Source: Deltaproteobacteria bacterium
GTDB taxonomy: Bacteria > Desulfobacterota > Desulfobacteria > Desulfobacterales > B30-G6
Assembly (NCBI GenBank): GCA_003647375.1
Contig: QMMS01000334.1
Coordinates: 1 to 5,098 of the forward strand
Reading direction: 5' to 3'
DNA length: 5,098 nt
The notes under the pieces were generated by a model. The model saw only the letters and a list, made by a program, of their open reading frames with translations. It ran no database searches and had not been told where the DNA came from. Of the stretch, positions 1-4,950 are shown piece after piece (position 1 is the first letter of the stretch; every line of letters begins with the position of its first letter). The translations under genes and the position numbers were made by a program.

Positions 1-3
1 CTT

Positions 4-198
4 AAATCCGAAGCACGAAATTCGAAATCCTAAACGGTTCGACAGGCTCACCGCCCTGAGCAACGTCGAAGGGCAATACCGAATGATCCAAATTCGAATG
101 ATCAAAACAAGACCTTGGAGATACAAGCTCAAGCACTATGTTTGAATCATTTGAGCATTTGATATTTGGATTTGTTTCGTATTTCGATATTCGGATTT
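4..198. repeat. Imperfect long inverted repeat (AT-rich intergenic palindrome)
   Basis: The outer arms 4-24 and 178-198 are inverted copies matching at 17 of 21 positions, both built on AAATCCGAA / TTCGGATTT. A second inner pair, 89-108 and 140-161, is also largely complementary (CAAATTCGAATGATCAAAAC against GTTTGAATCATTTGAGCATTTG with a 2-base gap). A small CTTG/CAAG stem (114-117 with 124-127) lies near the apex. Repeats rich in CGAAATTCGAA-type words are a familiar class of non-coding repeat in environmental bacteria; that recollection is not verified here. The left arm is longer than the right because it carries the GC-rich block at 36-74. The element may begin before the window. No ORF is supported inside it. 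Confidence 0.6.
36..74. repeat. GC-rich hairpin repeat nested in the left arm of the larger palindrome
   Basis: TTCGAC (38-43) pairs with GTCGAA (65-70), and GCTCA (46-50) pairs with TGAGC (57-61), giving a two-part stem around a CCGCCC loop region. The composition is sharply more GC-rich than the surrounding sequence. The right arm of the enclosing palindrome has no counterpart to these roughly 39 bases, so a later insertion is the simplest explanation. Short TTCGACAGGCTCA...GTCGAAGGG repeats are, from memory, common dispersed intergenic repeats in many environmental genomes. Confidence 0.55.
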
Positions 199-341
199 AG
201 AATTTATCACACGCTGGATGTGCAAAATATTAATCCCTTATAGTGGCAACATAGTACCGAGCCCTCGGACCCGAGAATCTGCGATAGAAATATGGAGAGT
301 ATGGGGTCCCGGGAAGAAAATGTAAAACAGATAGTGCCGAT

Positions 342-370
342 TTTACAAAAGTATTACAAACCGATATGTT
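342..370 (+). promoter_or_regulatory. Candidate sigma-70-type promoter for the DEAD-box helicase
   Basis: TTTACA (342-347, 5 of 6 to TTGACA) is followed after 17 bases by TATGTT (365-370, 4 of 6 to TATAAT). Transcription would begin near 377, leaving a leader of about 48 bases. A second possible -10, GATAAA at 378-383, has no convincing -35. The rest of 206-341 shows no gene; it holds only a short CCGAG-CTCGG-CCGAG set at 257-275. Confidence 0.35.
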
Positions 371-424
371 CTGGTGTGATAAAAAAGTTTGATTAATTTA
401 AAAGCAACCTTATATTGAACGATT

Positions 425-2062
425 ATGAGATTATCATCTTTTGAATTAACAGACGAAATCCTTCGGGCTGTCGACCATCTCGGTTTCGAGTATGCCACCC
501 AGATTCAGGAAAAAGCCATCCCTCTGATGCTGACAGACGACACGGATATCATCGGGCTGGCACAGACCGGCACGGGAAAAACCGCTGCTTTTGGCCTGCC
601 CCTGATGCAGCTGATTGACTTTTCGTCACCAATCCCCCAGGGGTTGATTCTCTGCCCCACACGGGAGCTCTGTCTTCAAATCACGGGCGACCTCAAACAG
701 TTTGCCCGCTACACGCCCAAGGCGCGCATTGTGGCCGTCTATGGTGGTGCCGATATTCGGAACCAGATATCCCAGATTAAAAAAGGGGCTCAGATCATTG
801 TGGCTACGCCCGGCCGGCTATTGGATATGATCAACCGAAGGGCCGTCAAATTGGGCGCTGTAGCTTATGCGATCCTGGATGAAGCCGATGAAATGCTCAA
901 CATGGGGTTTCAAGAAGATATCGACGACATTCTGAAACGGACCCCATCCGACAAACGAACCTGGCTTTTTTCAGCCACCATGCCGAACGCTGCGGCAAAA
1001 ATTGCCGACACCTATATGACCCGTCCTGTAACCATCACCGCCGGTTCGCGAAATAAAGCGGCTGAAAACATCTCTCACGCCTGTTATGTTGTCAAAGAGA
1101 AAGATCGTTATGCGGCCCTCAAGCGGATGATCGACTATATCCCAGATATTTTTGGTCTTATTTTCTGCCGCACACGCAGGGAAACCCAGACGGTAGCCGA
1201 CAAACTGATGAAAGACGGTTACAATGCCGAAGCGCTGCACGGTGATATGTCCCAGGTGCAACGGGATCAGGTGATGAAAAAATTCAGGGAAAAAACTCTC
1301 CAGTTACTGGTGGCCACCGACGTGGCTGCAAGAGGTCTGGATGTGGATGACATCACCCACGTCATCAACTACAATCTTCCCGATGAACCGGATCGTTACA
1401 CCCATCGGAGCGGTCGAACAGCCAGGGCGGGGAAATCCGGCGTATCCATCGTATTGGTAAACACCCGGGAAGTCCGACGGATCCATGCTCTTGAATCCCA
1501 AAGCGGCATTCGGTTCGAGTATAAAAAAATCCCAAGTGGTCGCGCAGTTTGCGAGAAGCAGCTTTTTGCACTGGTGGAACGAATGGTTTCCGCGGAGGTT
1601 AACAACAAAGAAATCGACAATTATCTTCCTCCGGTACTTGAGACCCTTTCCGCTTTCAGTAAAGAAGATTTGATCCGTCGATTCGTCTCAGCCGAGTTCA
1701 ACCGCTTTCTCGATTACTATCGCGGGGCAGAAGACATAAACGTGAAAGTCAAAAAGCGTCCAACAAAAGCAGATAAAGCCGGCCATCGTCTTGCCGGCAA
1801 TACCCAGCGCTTTTTCATCAATGTCGGACGCCTGGATAATCTCAAAGAAGGTGCTATCGTCCGTCTGGTCTGCGATAATTCGGGAATATCATCTAAAAAA
1901 CTCGGACGAATCGAACTCAAAAGAGAGTTTTCATTCTTTGATGTAGAAAAAAATGTGGCCAAAAAAGTCCTCAAAGCGCTTAAGGGTGTGACGCTGGACG
2001 GCAGAAAGATACGGGCTATATTTGCGGAAAAAGAGAAAAAACCAAGAAAAAGACGTGACTGA
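425..2062 (+). CDS. deaD: DEAD-box ATP-dependent RNA helicase, DeaD/CsdA type with C-terminal DbpA-like RNA-binding domain
   Basis: This 545-residue protein is an ATP-driven RNA-unwinding enzyme of the cytoplasm. The family acts in ribosome assembly, mRNA decay and relief of RNA structure at low temperature. All core motifs are present: a Q motif around 20-33 (with Ala in place of the usual Pro before TQIQ), AQTGTGKT 46-53, PTREL 78-82, GG 107-108, TPGR 128-131, DEAD 152-155, SAT 183-185, LIFCRTR 245-251, ATDVAARGLDV 297-307 and HRSGRTARAG 327-336. Residues about 461-534 fit the DbpA RRM-like domain that binds structured RNA, followed by a basic KEKKPRKRRD tail. The first ATG is required to keep the N-terminal region before the Q motif, and a TGA lies in frame just upstream (416-418). 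No clear Shine-Dalgarno precedes it. The gene ends at a shared terminator facing a cold-shock gene. It is shorter than E. coli DeaD (about 630 residues) and could equally be called a DbpA/CshA-like helicase. Confidence 0.95.
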   Translation: MRLSSFELTDEILRAVDHLGFEYATQIQEKAIPLMLTDDTDIIGLAQTGTGKTAAFGLPLMQLIDFSSPIPQGLILCPTRELCLQITGDLKQFARYTPKARIVAVYGGADIRNQISQIKKGAQIIVATPGRLLDMINRRAVKLGAVAYAILDEADEMLNMGFQEDIDDILKRTPSDKRTWLFSATMPNAAAKIADTYMTRPVTITAGSRNKAAENISHACYVVKEKDRYAALKRMIDYIPDIFGLIFCRTRRETQTVADKLMKDGYNAEALHGDMSQVQRDQVMKKFREKTLQLLVATDVAARGLDVDDITHVINYNLPDEPDRYTHRSGRTARAGKSGVSIVLVNTREVRRIHALESQSGIRFEYKKIPSGRAVCEKQLFALVERMVSAEVNNKEIDNYLPPVLETLSAFSKEDLIRRFVSAEFNRFLDYYRGAEDINVKVKKRPTKADKAGHRLAGNTQRFFINVGRLDNLKEGAIVRLVCDNSGISSKKLGRIELKREFSFFDVEKNVAKKVLKALKGVTLDGRKIRAIFAEKEKKPRKRRD

Positions 2063-2076
2063 AAAAAAGAAGGAGA

Positions 2077-2096
2077 TGGTGCTGATACAGGCACCA
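2077..2096 (+). other. Short stem-loop just after the helicase stop codon
   Basis: TGGTGC (2077-2082) and GCACCA (2091-2096) are perfect inverted copies. An alternative fold pairs TGGTGCTG with CAG plus CACCA around an ATA loop, with one bulged G. No T-tract follows, so it is not itself an intrinsic terminator. It would sit 14 bases after the stop codon at the 3' end of the helicase mRNA and upstream of the real terminator, where it could protect the transcript from 3' exonucleases. That role is inferred. Confidence 0.4.
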
Positions 2097-2112
2097 GTCA
2101 ATCCAAATCCAT

Positions 2113-2156
2113 AAAAAAAGGGCATTACCTTAGATTTCAAGGAATGCCCTTTTTTA
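2113..2156. terminator. Bidirectional Rho-independent terminator between helicase and csp
   Basis: The stem pairs AAAAAGGGCATT (2115-2126) with AATGCCCTTTTT (2143-2154), extended by CCTT/AAGG after a single bulged A at 2127, around a 7-base AGATTTC loop. This gives about 16 base pairs. A T-run follows on the plus strand (2150-2155), and the A-run 2113-2119 supplies one on the minus strand. It lies 50 bases after the helicase stop and 20 bases after the csp stop, so it can terminate both convergent transcripts. Confidence 0.9.
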
Positions 2157-2176
2157 TTTAATCGTTGAGAAAAAAC

Positions 2177-2377
2177 CTATACTACGGTTACATTTACTGC
2201 CGAAGGACCCTTGGGTCCCTGCTCAATGTCAAACGTAACACGGTCGCCTTCATCAAGTGTTTTGAACCCGGTCGCATTGATTCCAGAATGATGAATAAAT
2301 ACATCCGGACCGTCTTCTTGCTCGATAAAACCATAACCTTTGCTGCTGTTAAACCATTTTACTATGCCATTAGCCAT
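2177..2377 (-). CDS. Cold-shock protein (CspA family), single-stranded nucleic-acid-binding
   Basis: The product is a 66-residue single cold-shock domain, the normal length for the family, which binds single-stranded RNA/DNA and acts as an RNA chaperone in the cytoplasm. It opens [10 protein letters not shown] and carries RNP1-type KGYGFIE (13-19) and RNP2-type DVFIHH (25-30) with the aromatic surface W8, Y15, F17, F27 and H29. The start at 2377 is set by AGGAGG (2386-2391), 8 bases upstream of ATG. The alternative ATG at 2407 would put this ribosome binding site inside the coding sequence and add ten residues not seen in the family. The stop is TAG. The gene converges on a DEAD-box helicase. 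Many csp paralogues are not cold-induced, so I give no specific csp letter. Confidence 0.95.
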   Translation of the reverse strand: MANGIVKWFNSSKGYGFIEQEDGPDVFIHHSGINATGFKTLDEGDRVTFDIEQGPKGPSAVNVTVV

Positions 2378-2385
2378 TGTAACAA

Positions 2386-2391
2386 CCTCCT
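2386..2391 (-). promoter_or_regulatory. Strong Shine-Dalgarno of the csp gene
   Basis: On the minus strand this reads AGGAGG within AAAGGAGGTT, a near-perfect anti-16S match, 8 bases from ATG at 2377. It decides the start codon in favour of the 66-residue protein. Confidence 0.9.
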
Positions 2392-2451
2392 TTAAAAAAA
2401 ATCTCATGGTTCCAAACTTCAGACTGCCACTCTGGCAAATGGATCTTTCCT

Positions 2452-2473
2452 TCAGTACGAAACCGGCCTTATA
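2452..2473 (-). promoter_or_regulatory. Possible csp -10 element and cold-box-like leader start
   Basis: On the minus strand TATAAG (2473 to 2468) is 5 of 6 to the -10 consensus. Transcription would start near 2461, within TTTCGTACTGA (2462 to 2452). That 11-mer matches the E. coli cspA cold box TGACGTACAGA, which lies at the very 5' end of that mRNA, at 8 of 11 positions. No good -35 hexamer is found 15-18 bases upstream, so the promoter is weakly supported. The leader would be about 84 bases. Confidence 0.3.
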
Positions 2474-2495
2474 CCCTATCGGGTATTATTAATAC
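2471..2495 (-). other. Two overlapping, mutually exclusive inverted repeats upstream of csp
   Basis: ATACCC (2471-2476) and GGGTAT (2481-2486) form a perfect 6-bp inverted repeat with a 4-base spacer. GTATT (2483-2487) and AATAC (2491-2495) form a perfect 5-bp one with a 3-base spacer. They share bases 2483-2486, so only one could form at a time in RNA. If transcription starts upstream of 2495, this could be a switchable leader structure; if it starts near 2461, these are promoter DNA features instead. Confidence 0.3.
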
Positions 2496-2535
2496 TGCTA
2501 TAAATAATTATAAAAATTAAAAATATCAAGCTGAT

Positions 2536-2564
2536 TTTTCACTTTTAGGCAAATTTTTTATAAT
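2536..2564 (+). promoter_or_regulatory. Secondary promoter candidate upstream of the membrane protein gene
   Basis: TTTTCA (2536-2541, 4 of 6) is followed after 17 bases by a perfect TATAAT (2559-2564). It competes with the candidate at 2590-2618. The whole 2490-2640 stretch is AT-rich, so chance matches are expected. Confidence 0.25.
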
Positions 2565-2589
2565 CTAACGGTCAAGCCACTCTTTATTT

Positions 2590-2618
2590 TTGACATGAAA
2601 AATGATTGTTAATAGTAT
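2590..2618 (+). promoter_or_regulatory. Promoter candidate for the duplicated membrane protein gene
   Basis: A perfect TTGACA (2590-2595) is followed after exactly 17 bases by TAGTAT (2613-2618, 4 of 6 to TATAAT), with AT-rich sequence upstream that could act as an UP element. Transcription would start near 2625, giving a leader of about 70 bases. Together with the csp signals this accounts for the 318 bases between the two divergent genes, where no further ORF is supported. Confidence 0.45.
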
Positions 2619-2695
2619 TAAGCCCATCTATTATAGCGTTTGTCAGAATAACATTAGAACAAAGATGACCGATTATGTAAGGGTTTGTTTTTAAG

Positions 2696-3349
2696 ATGCA
2701 ACCAAAAATCGCTATCGAACTTATTGTTGAAATTGTAGCCGGTGTTTACCTGACGGCGGTTGTTGTCTTTTTATGGGAGCATCCCGTGACCGCGACGTTG
2801 CTGCTTGCAGTCGGAATCGGACTTTGGGTGCTGAAATACCGGAACAAAGCCGATGTCGTCGTGATGCTGGCTGCGGCCCTTCTTGGAACACCATCCGAGA
2901 TGATATGTGTCAAGTATGGCGTCTGGACATATCACGCGCCCGGGCTTATCCTAGGAGTACCGGTATGGATACCGCTGATCTGGGCATCTCTTTTTTGTCT
3001 GTTCCGTCGGATTACCCTCTCATTCACGGCAATTGCCGATATTATATGGCCCGTTACCACTGCTACATCACGAAAGATCGTTTTCGGCTTCCTCATTGGT
3101 GTGATCCTTGTCTATTACCTGGCGGTGTTCGCAACCATCACACGATCCATAGCGATGGTATATACCGTTATCATTTTTATCATGGGTGCCACCCTGGGAA
3201 CAATCGGGGAAGCCATCTGCATGAAGGTCGGTTTCTGGCATTATCATTCTCCTTATTTCAAGGCCGTTGGAATGCCCATCTCCTTGCCCATGGCATGGGG
3301 GCTCAGTGCCGTCATCATCGGCAGGATCGCTAAAAACTGGGAAGCTTAG
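2696..3349 (+). CDS. Integral membrane protein of unknown function with internal duplication
   Basis: I do not recognise this 217-residue protein. It is strongly hydrophobic, with about seven to eight probable membrane segments (roughly 6-27, 30-47, 53-70, 84-104, 107-122, 128-148, 152-175 and 187-210) and no signal peptide. Two halves are related: L63-G-T-x-x-E68-x-I-C71-x-K73-x-G-x-W77-x-Y79-H80-x-P82 with G87, P89, P93 and W96, and L167-G-T-x-x-E172-x-I-C175-x-K177-x-G-x-W181-x-Y183-H184-x-P186 with G192, P194, P198 and W201. The repeated Glu, Cys, Lys, Trp, Tyr and His at membrane edges could bind a metal, quinone or lipid, but this is speculation. The G-x-W...G-x-P...P-x-x-W pattern loosely recalls carotenoid-biosynthesis membrane proteins. 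ATG at 2696 follows AAGGG (2679-2683) at a long 12-base spacing, and TAA at 2678 bars extension. The TAG stop lies inside the palindromic repeat that follows. Confidence 0.8.
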   Translation: MQPKIAIELIVEIVAGVYLTAVVVFLWEHPVTATLLLAVGIGLWVLKYRNKADVVVMLAAALLGTPSEMICVKYGVWTYHAPGLILGVPVWIPLIWASLFCLFRRITLSFTAIADIIWPVTTATSRKIVFGFLIGVILVYYLAVFATITRSIAMVYTVIIFIMGATLGTIGEAICMKVGFWHYHSPYFKAVGMPISLPMAWGLSAVIIGRIAKNWEA

Positions 3350-3510
3350 GGTTCGCACAAAAATAAGTTCACAGAATTAGGTGCTCAGGCGCCCGGTTGG
3401 CAAGGCGAGAAAACGTAAGGAATATCTGGATATTTCGAGTTTTCGCAACGCCACCAGGCGAGATGGATGGGCGCCTGAAATGTGAAGTTATTTTTCCGCG
3501 AGCCCTTAGC
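3344..3510. repeat. 167-bp palindromic MITE-like/REP-like element with 29-bp terminal inverted repeats
   Basis: The ends 3344-3372 and 3482-3510 are inverted copies matching at 24 of 29 positions, beginning GCTTAGGG / GCTAAGGG and sharing an AAAAATAA core and TTCAC. Inside, TCAGGCGCCC (3385-3394) pairs perfectly with GGGCGCCTGA (3469-3478), GCGAGAAAACG (3405-3415) pairs imperfectly with CGAGTTTTCGC (3436-3446), and AATATC (3421-3426) pairs with GATATT (3429-3434) at the exact centre. The whole unit could extrude as one long hairpin. No transposase is encoded, so any mobility would be in trans. No target-site duplication is obvious. It lies between convergent genes and carries the membrane gene's TAG stop at 3347-3349. 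It may also block read-through. Confidence 0.7.
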
Positions 3511-3519
3511 CCGGCAATT

Positions 3520-4241
3520 TCACAATAACCTGGATAAAATTTGGATGGCGGCATGGAGGGCAGCTTCATCTGCCATGCTGAAATTGAGTCGCATGGTTTC
3601 CATTCCTCTCTGTGAATCGGTAAAAAAGTATTTTCCAGGTACAAACGCGACGTTTTTCTTGACCGCTCTTTGGTAGAGAGCTTCCATGTCATAACCGGGA
3701 GGCCCTTCTACCCAGACGAACATACCGCCTTCAGGCTTGGACCAGGTGCAAACACCTTTGACAGTGTTCCGATATATAGCACGTGGTCAGGGGCCAGCGC
3801 TTTCAAGGGTTTTAAGGGCTCCCCGTCATACCGCATGTCACTGTAGGGGTCGTCTTCGATGAGCAGAACATCGTATCTGGTCAAAATTGCTGCGATGCGC
3901 TCCCGTCGTTCCATGGGCAAGGTGCGCCCGGTTGGATTCTGAAAGGTGGGCACCAGGTAGATAAATTTCAACGGAGTCCTGCTGAGTACGGTTTCCAGTG
4001 ATTCCGGAATCAATCCCTTTTCATCGGTGGCGAGAGTGACATAATCAGGTTCATACGGATCGAAGGCCTGGATGGCACCCAGATAGGTGGGCGACTCGAC
4101 CCCGATTTTATCCCCTTTGGATATCAGAACTTTTCCTACTGCATCCAACGCTCCCTGAGAACCACTCGATATAAAAACATTCTCCGGCGTCACCTGAATA
4201 CCTTTCTTTTTTTTAAGACGGTCTGCCAGATGTTGCCTCAC
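3520..4241 (-). pseudogene. Broken PLP-dependent class I/II aminotransferase (LysN/2-aminoadipate-type)
   Basis: Intact relatives are about 390-400 residues, use pyridoxal phosphate and transfer amino groups from amino acids to 2-oxo acids. Two fragments remain. The first (4241 to about 3741, 167 residues of homology) carries GSQGALD (27-33), the PTY segment (51-53), QNPTG (101-105), EDDPYSD (129-135) and GTLSK with the Schiff-base lysine at 162, then FAPG. The second, in another frame (about 3744 to 3520), starts WSKPEGGMFVWVEGPPGYD and continues through VAFVPGKYFF and MRLNFS to a normal C-terminus. At the join, roughly 110 codons expected after SK-x-x-APG, including the phosphate-binding Arg region, are missing and the frame is shifted. 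The N-terminal roughly 75 codons are also missing. The apparent GTG start overlaps the TetR stop (GTGA). Catalysis is not expected. Internal ATGs such as 3723 are not real starts. It was probably co-transcribed with the repressor gene upstream. Confidence 0.88.
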
Positions 4242-4834
4242 GCCTTGAGTTGCCTGACATAAAACCCTAACTGCTCAATAGTCTGGTCCACAATGGTGTC
4301 ATCCCGGGTGGATGTGTACAGGGCGGCTGCACCATTTAAAGAAATGACAATAAAATTTGCAATTTCTTTATGGTTTAAACCGGGTTTCAGTAAACCCTGG
4401 TCTGCTGCCTGGTCGAGCCATGCCTGAATGAGTTTTGATATACGGACAAATCCCCGCAGAATTTGCTTGCTCATGGGGTCGGATTGCCCCGAGAGCTCAA
4501 CGAGCATGTTCAGAAAAAAGCAGCCGCCCTCAAATACATCCGCTCCCAGGTAGTTTCTCAGATCATTTTCGATAAATTTCGTAATGCGGATCATGGGATC
4601 GGTTCGATCTCTGACGCCCGAGAATACCCTTTCCCGCCAGATACACACAGCTTCGTCATAGACCGCTTGCCAGATATCTGCTTTGCTGGCAAAATGACCA
4701 TAGAGTCCGCCCTTGGTGAGGTTGGTAGCTGCCAGGATGTCGCTGATGGAGGTGTTGTAATAGCCCTTGACCGAAAAAAGCTGGAGCGATTTTTCGATGA
4801 TGTTGCGTTTGGTGATATACCCCTTGTCTGACAC
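4238..4834 (-). CDS. TetR/AcrR-family transcriptional repressor
   Basis: From a GTG start this is a 198-residue dimeric DNA-binding repressor of typical family length. The N-terminal helix-turn-helix spans about residues 8-54: ITKRNIIEKSLQLFSVKGYY, then TSISDILAATNLTKGGLYGHF with recognition helix near 39-48. The C-terminal ligand-binding part contains GCFFLNMLVELS (104-115), a signature seen in one AcrR-like subgroup. GTG at 4834 is chosen because GGGAG (4842-4846) lies 7 bases upstream and MSDKG-ITKR is a usual opening. The in-frame TTG at 4864 lacks a ribosome binding site. The ligand is unknown. The gene overlaps the broken aminotransferase by 4 bases at its 3' end and diverges from an XRE gene. 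A palindrome at its promoter suggests it represses itself. Confidence 0.9.
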   Translation of the reverse strand: MSDKGYITKRNIIEKSLQLFSVKGYYNTSISDILAATNLTKGGLYGHFASKADIWQAVYDEAVCIWRERVFSGVRDRTDPMIRITKFIENDLRNYLGADVFEGGCFFLNMLVELSGQSDPMSKQILRGFVRISKLIQAWLDQAADQGLLKPGLNHKEIANFIVISLNGAAALYTSTRDDTIVDQTIEQLGFYVRQLKA

Positions 4835-4841
4835 GATATCT

Positions 4842-4846
4842 CTCCC
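4842..4846 (-). promoter_or_regulatory. Shine-Dalgarno that fixes the GTG start of tetR
   Basis: Minus-strand GGGAG, followed by 7 bases and GTG at 4834. No comparable site precedes the alternative TTG at 4864. Confidence 0.7.
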
Positions 4847-4875
4847 GATAAAAATGTTTTTCAATATAATAAACC

Positions 4876-4883
4876 GACCGGTC
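4876..4883. promoter_or_regulatory. Likely TetR operator palindrome
   Basis: GACCGGTC is a perfect 8-bp palindrome within AAACCGACCGGTCTTGA, close to the ACCGACCGGT-type operators known for several TetR-family regulators. It sits 5 bases downstream of the proposed -10 of tetR, covering the expected start of transcription, the classic position for autorepression. A second, looser inverted repeat, TGATATAT (4885-4892) with ATCTATCA (4900-4907), covers the -10 and spacer and could be an alternative site. Confidence 0.55.
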
Positions 4884-4888
4884 TTGAT

Positions 4889-4916
4889 ATATTACATGAA
4901 TCTATCACGTTGTCAA
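4889..4916 (-). promoter_or_regulatory. Promoter of the tetR gene
   Basis: On the minus strand a perfect TTGACA (4916 to 4911) is followed after 16 bases by TAATAT (4894 to 4889, 4 of 6). A TG just before the AATATA register offers an extended -10 alternative with a 17-base spacer. The start of transcription would fall near 4882, inside the GACCGGTC palindrome. Confidence 0.5.
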
Positions 4917-4950
4917 TCGATAAGTCGTGTGAGGGAAAGCGAATAATTAC

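Noticed and set aside
1..424. Possible non-coding RNA gene in the upstream region
   Set aside because: The palindromes are better explained as dispersed DNA repeats. No promoter plus terminator pair encloses them.
2076..2115. Tiny ORF ATGGTGCTG... of 12 codons after the helicase, preceded by AAGGAG
   Set aside because: The purine run touches the ATG with no spacing, the peptide is too short to assess, and the bases are better explained as a stem-loop.
1717..2140. Long minus-strand ORFs antisense to the 3' half of the helicase
   Set aside because: They lie opposite a well-supported gene, show Ser/Phe/Arg-rich composition typical of antisense frames and contain no recognisable domain.
2165..2395. 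Plus-strand 76-codon ORF opposite csp
   Set aside because: It is antisense to a clear cold-shock protein and begins within the terminator region, with no ribosome binding site.
2773..3333. 186-codon plus-strand ORF inside the membrane protein gene
   Set aside because: It is a shifted-frame shadow. The overlapping frame has coherent membrane segments and a duplicated motif, while this one is rich in Cys, Arg and His with no structure.
3344..3510. CRISPR or att site
   Set aside because: There is only one copy of an inverted structure, with no regularly spaced direct repeats and no integrase nearby.
3520..3723. Separate small gene starting at ATG 3723
   Set aside because: Its first residues, MFVWVEGPPGYD, are internal to the aminotransferase C-terminal domain, and homology continues upstream of the ATG in the same frame (WSKPEGG).
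4207..4214. Programmed frameshift site at the A8 run (A-AAA-AAG) in the aminotransferase
   Set aside because: Both sides read correctly in one frame (LKKKKGIQVTPENV), so no shift is needed, and the gene is broken elsewhere.
4463..4831. 122-codon plus-strand ORF opposite tetR
   Set aside because: It is antisense to a complete TetR-family gene and has no domain of its own.
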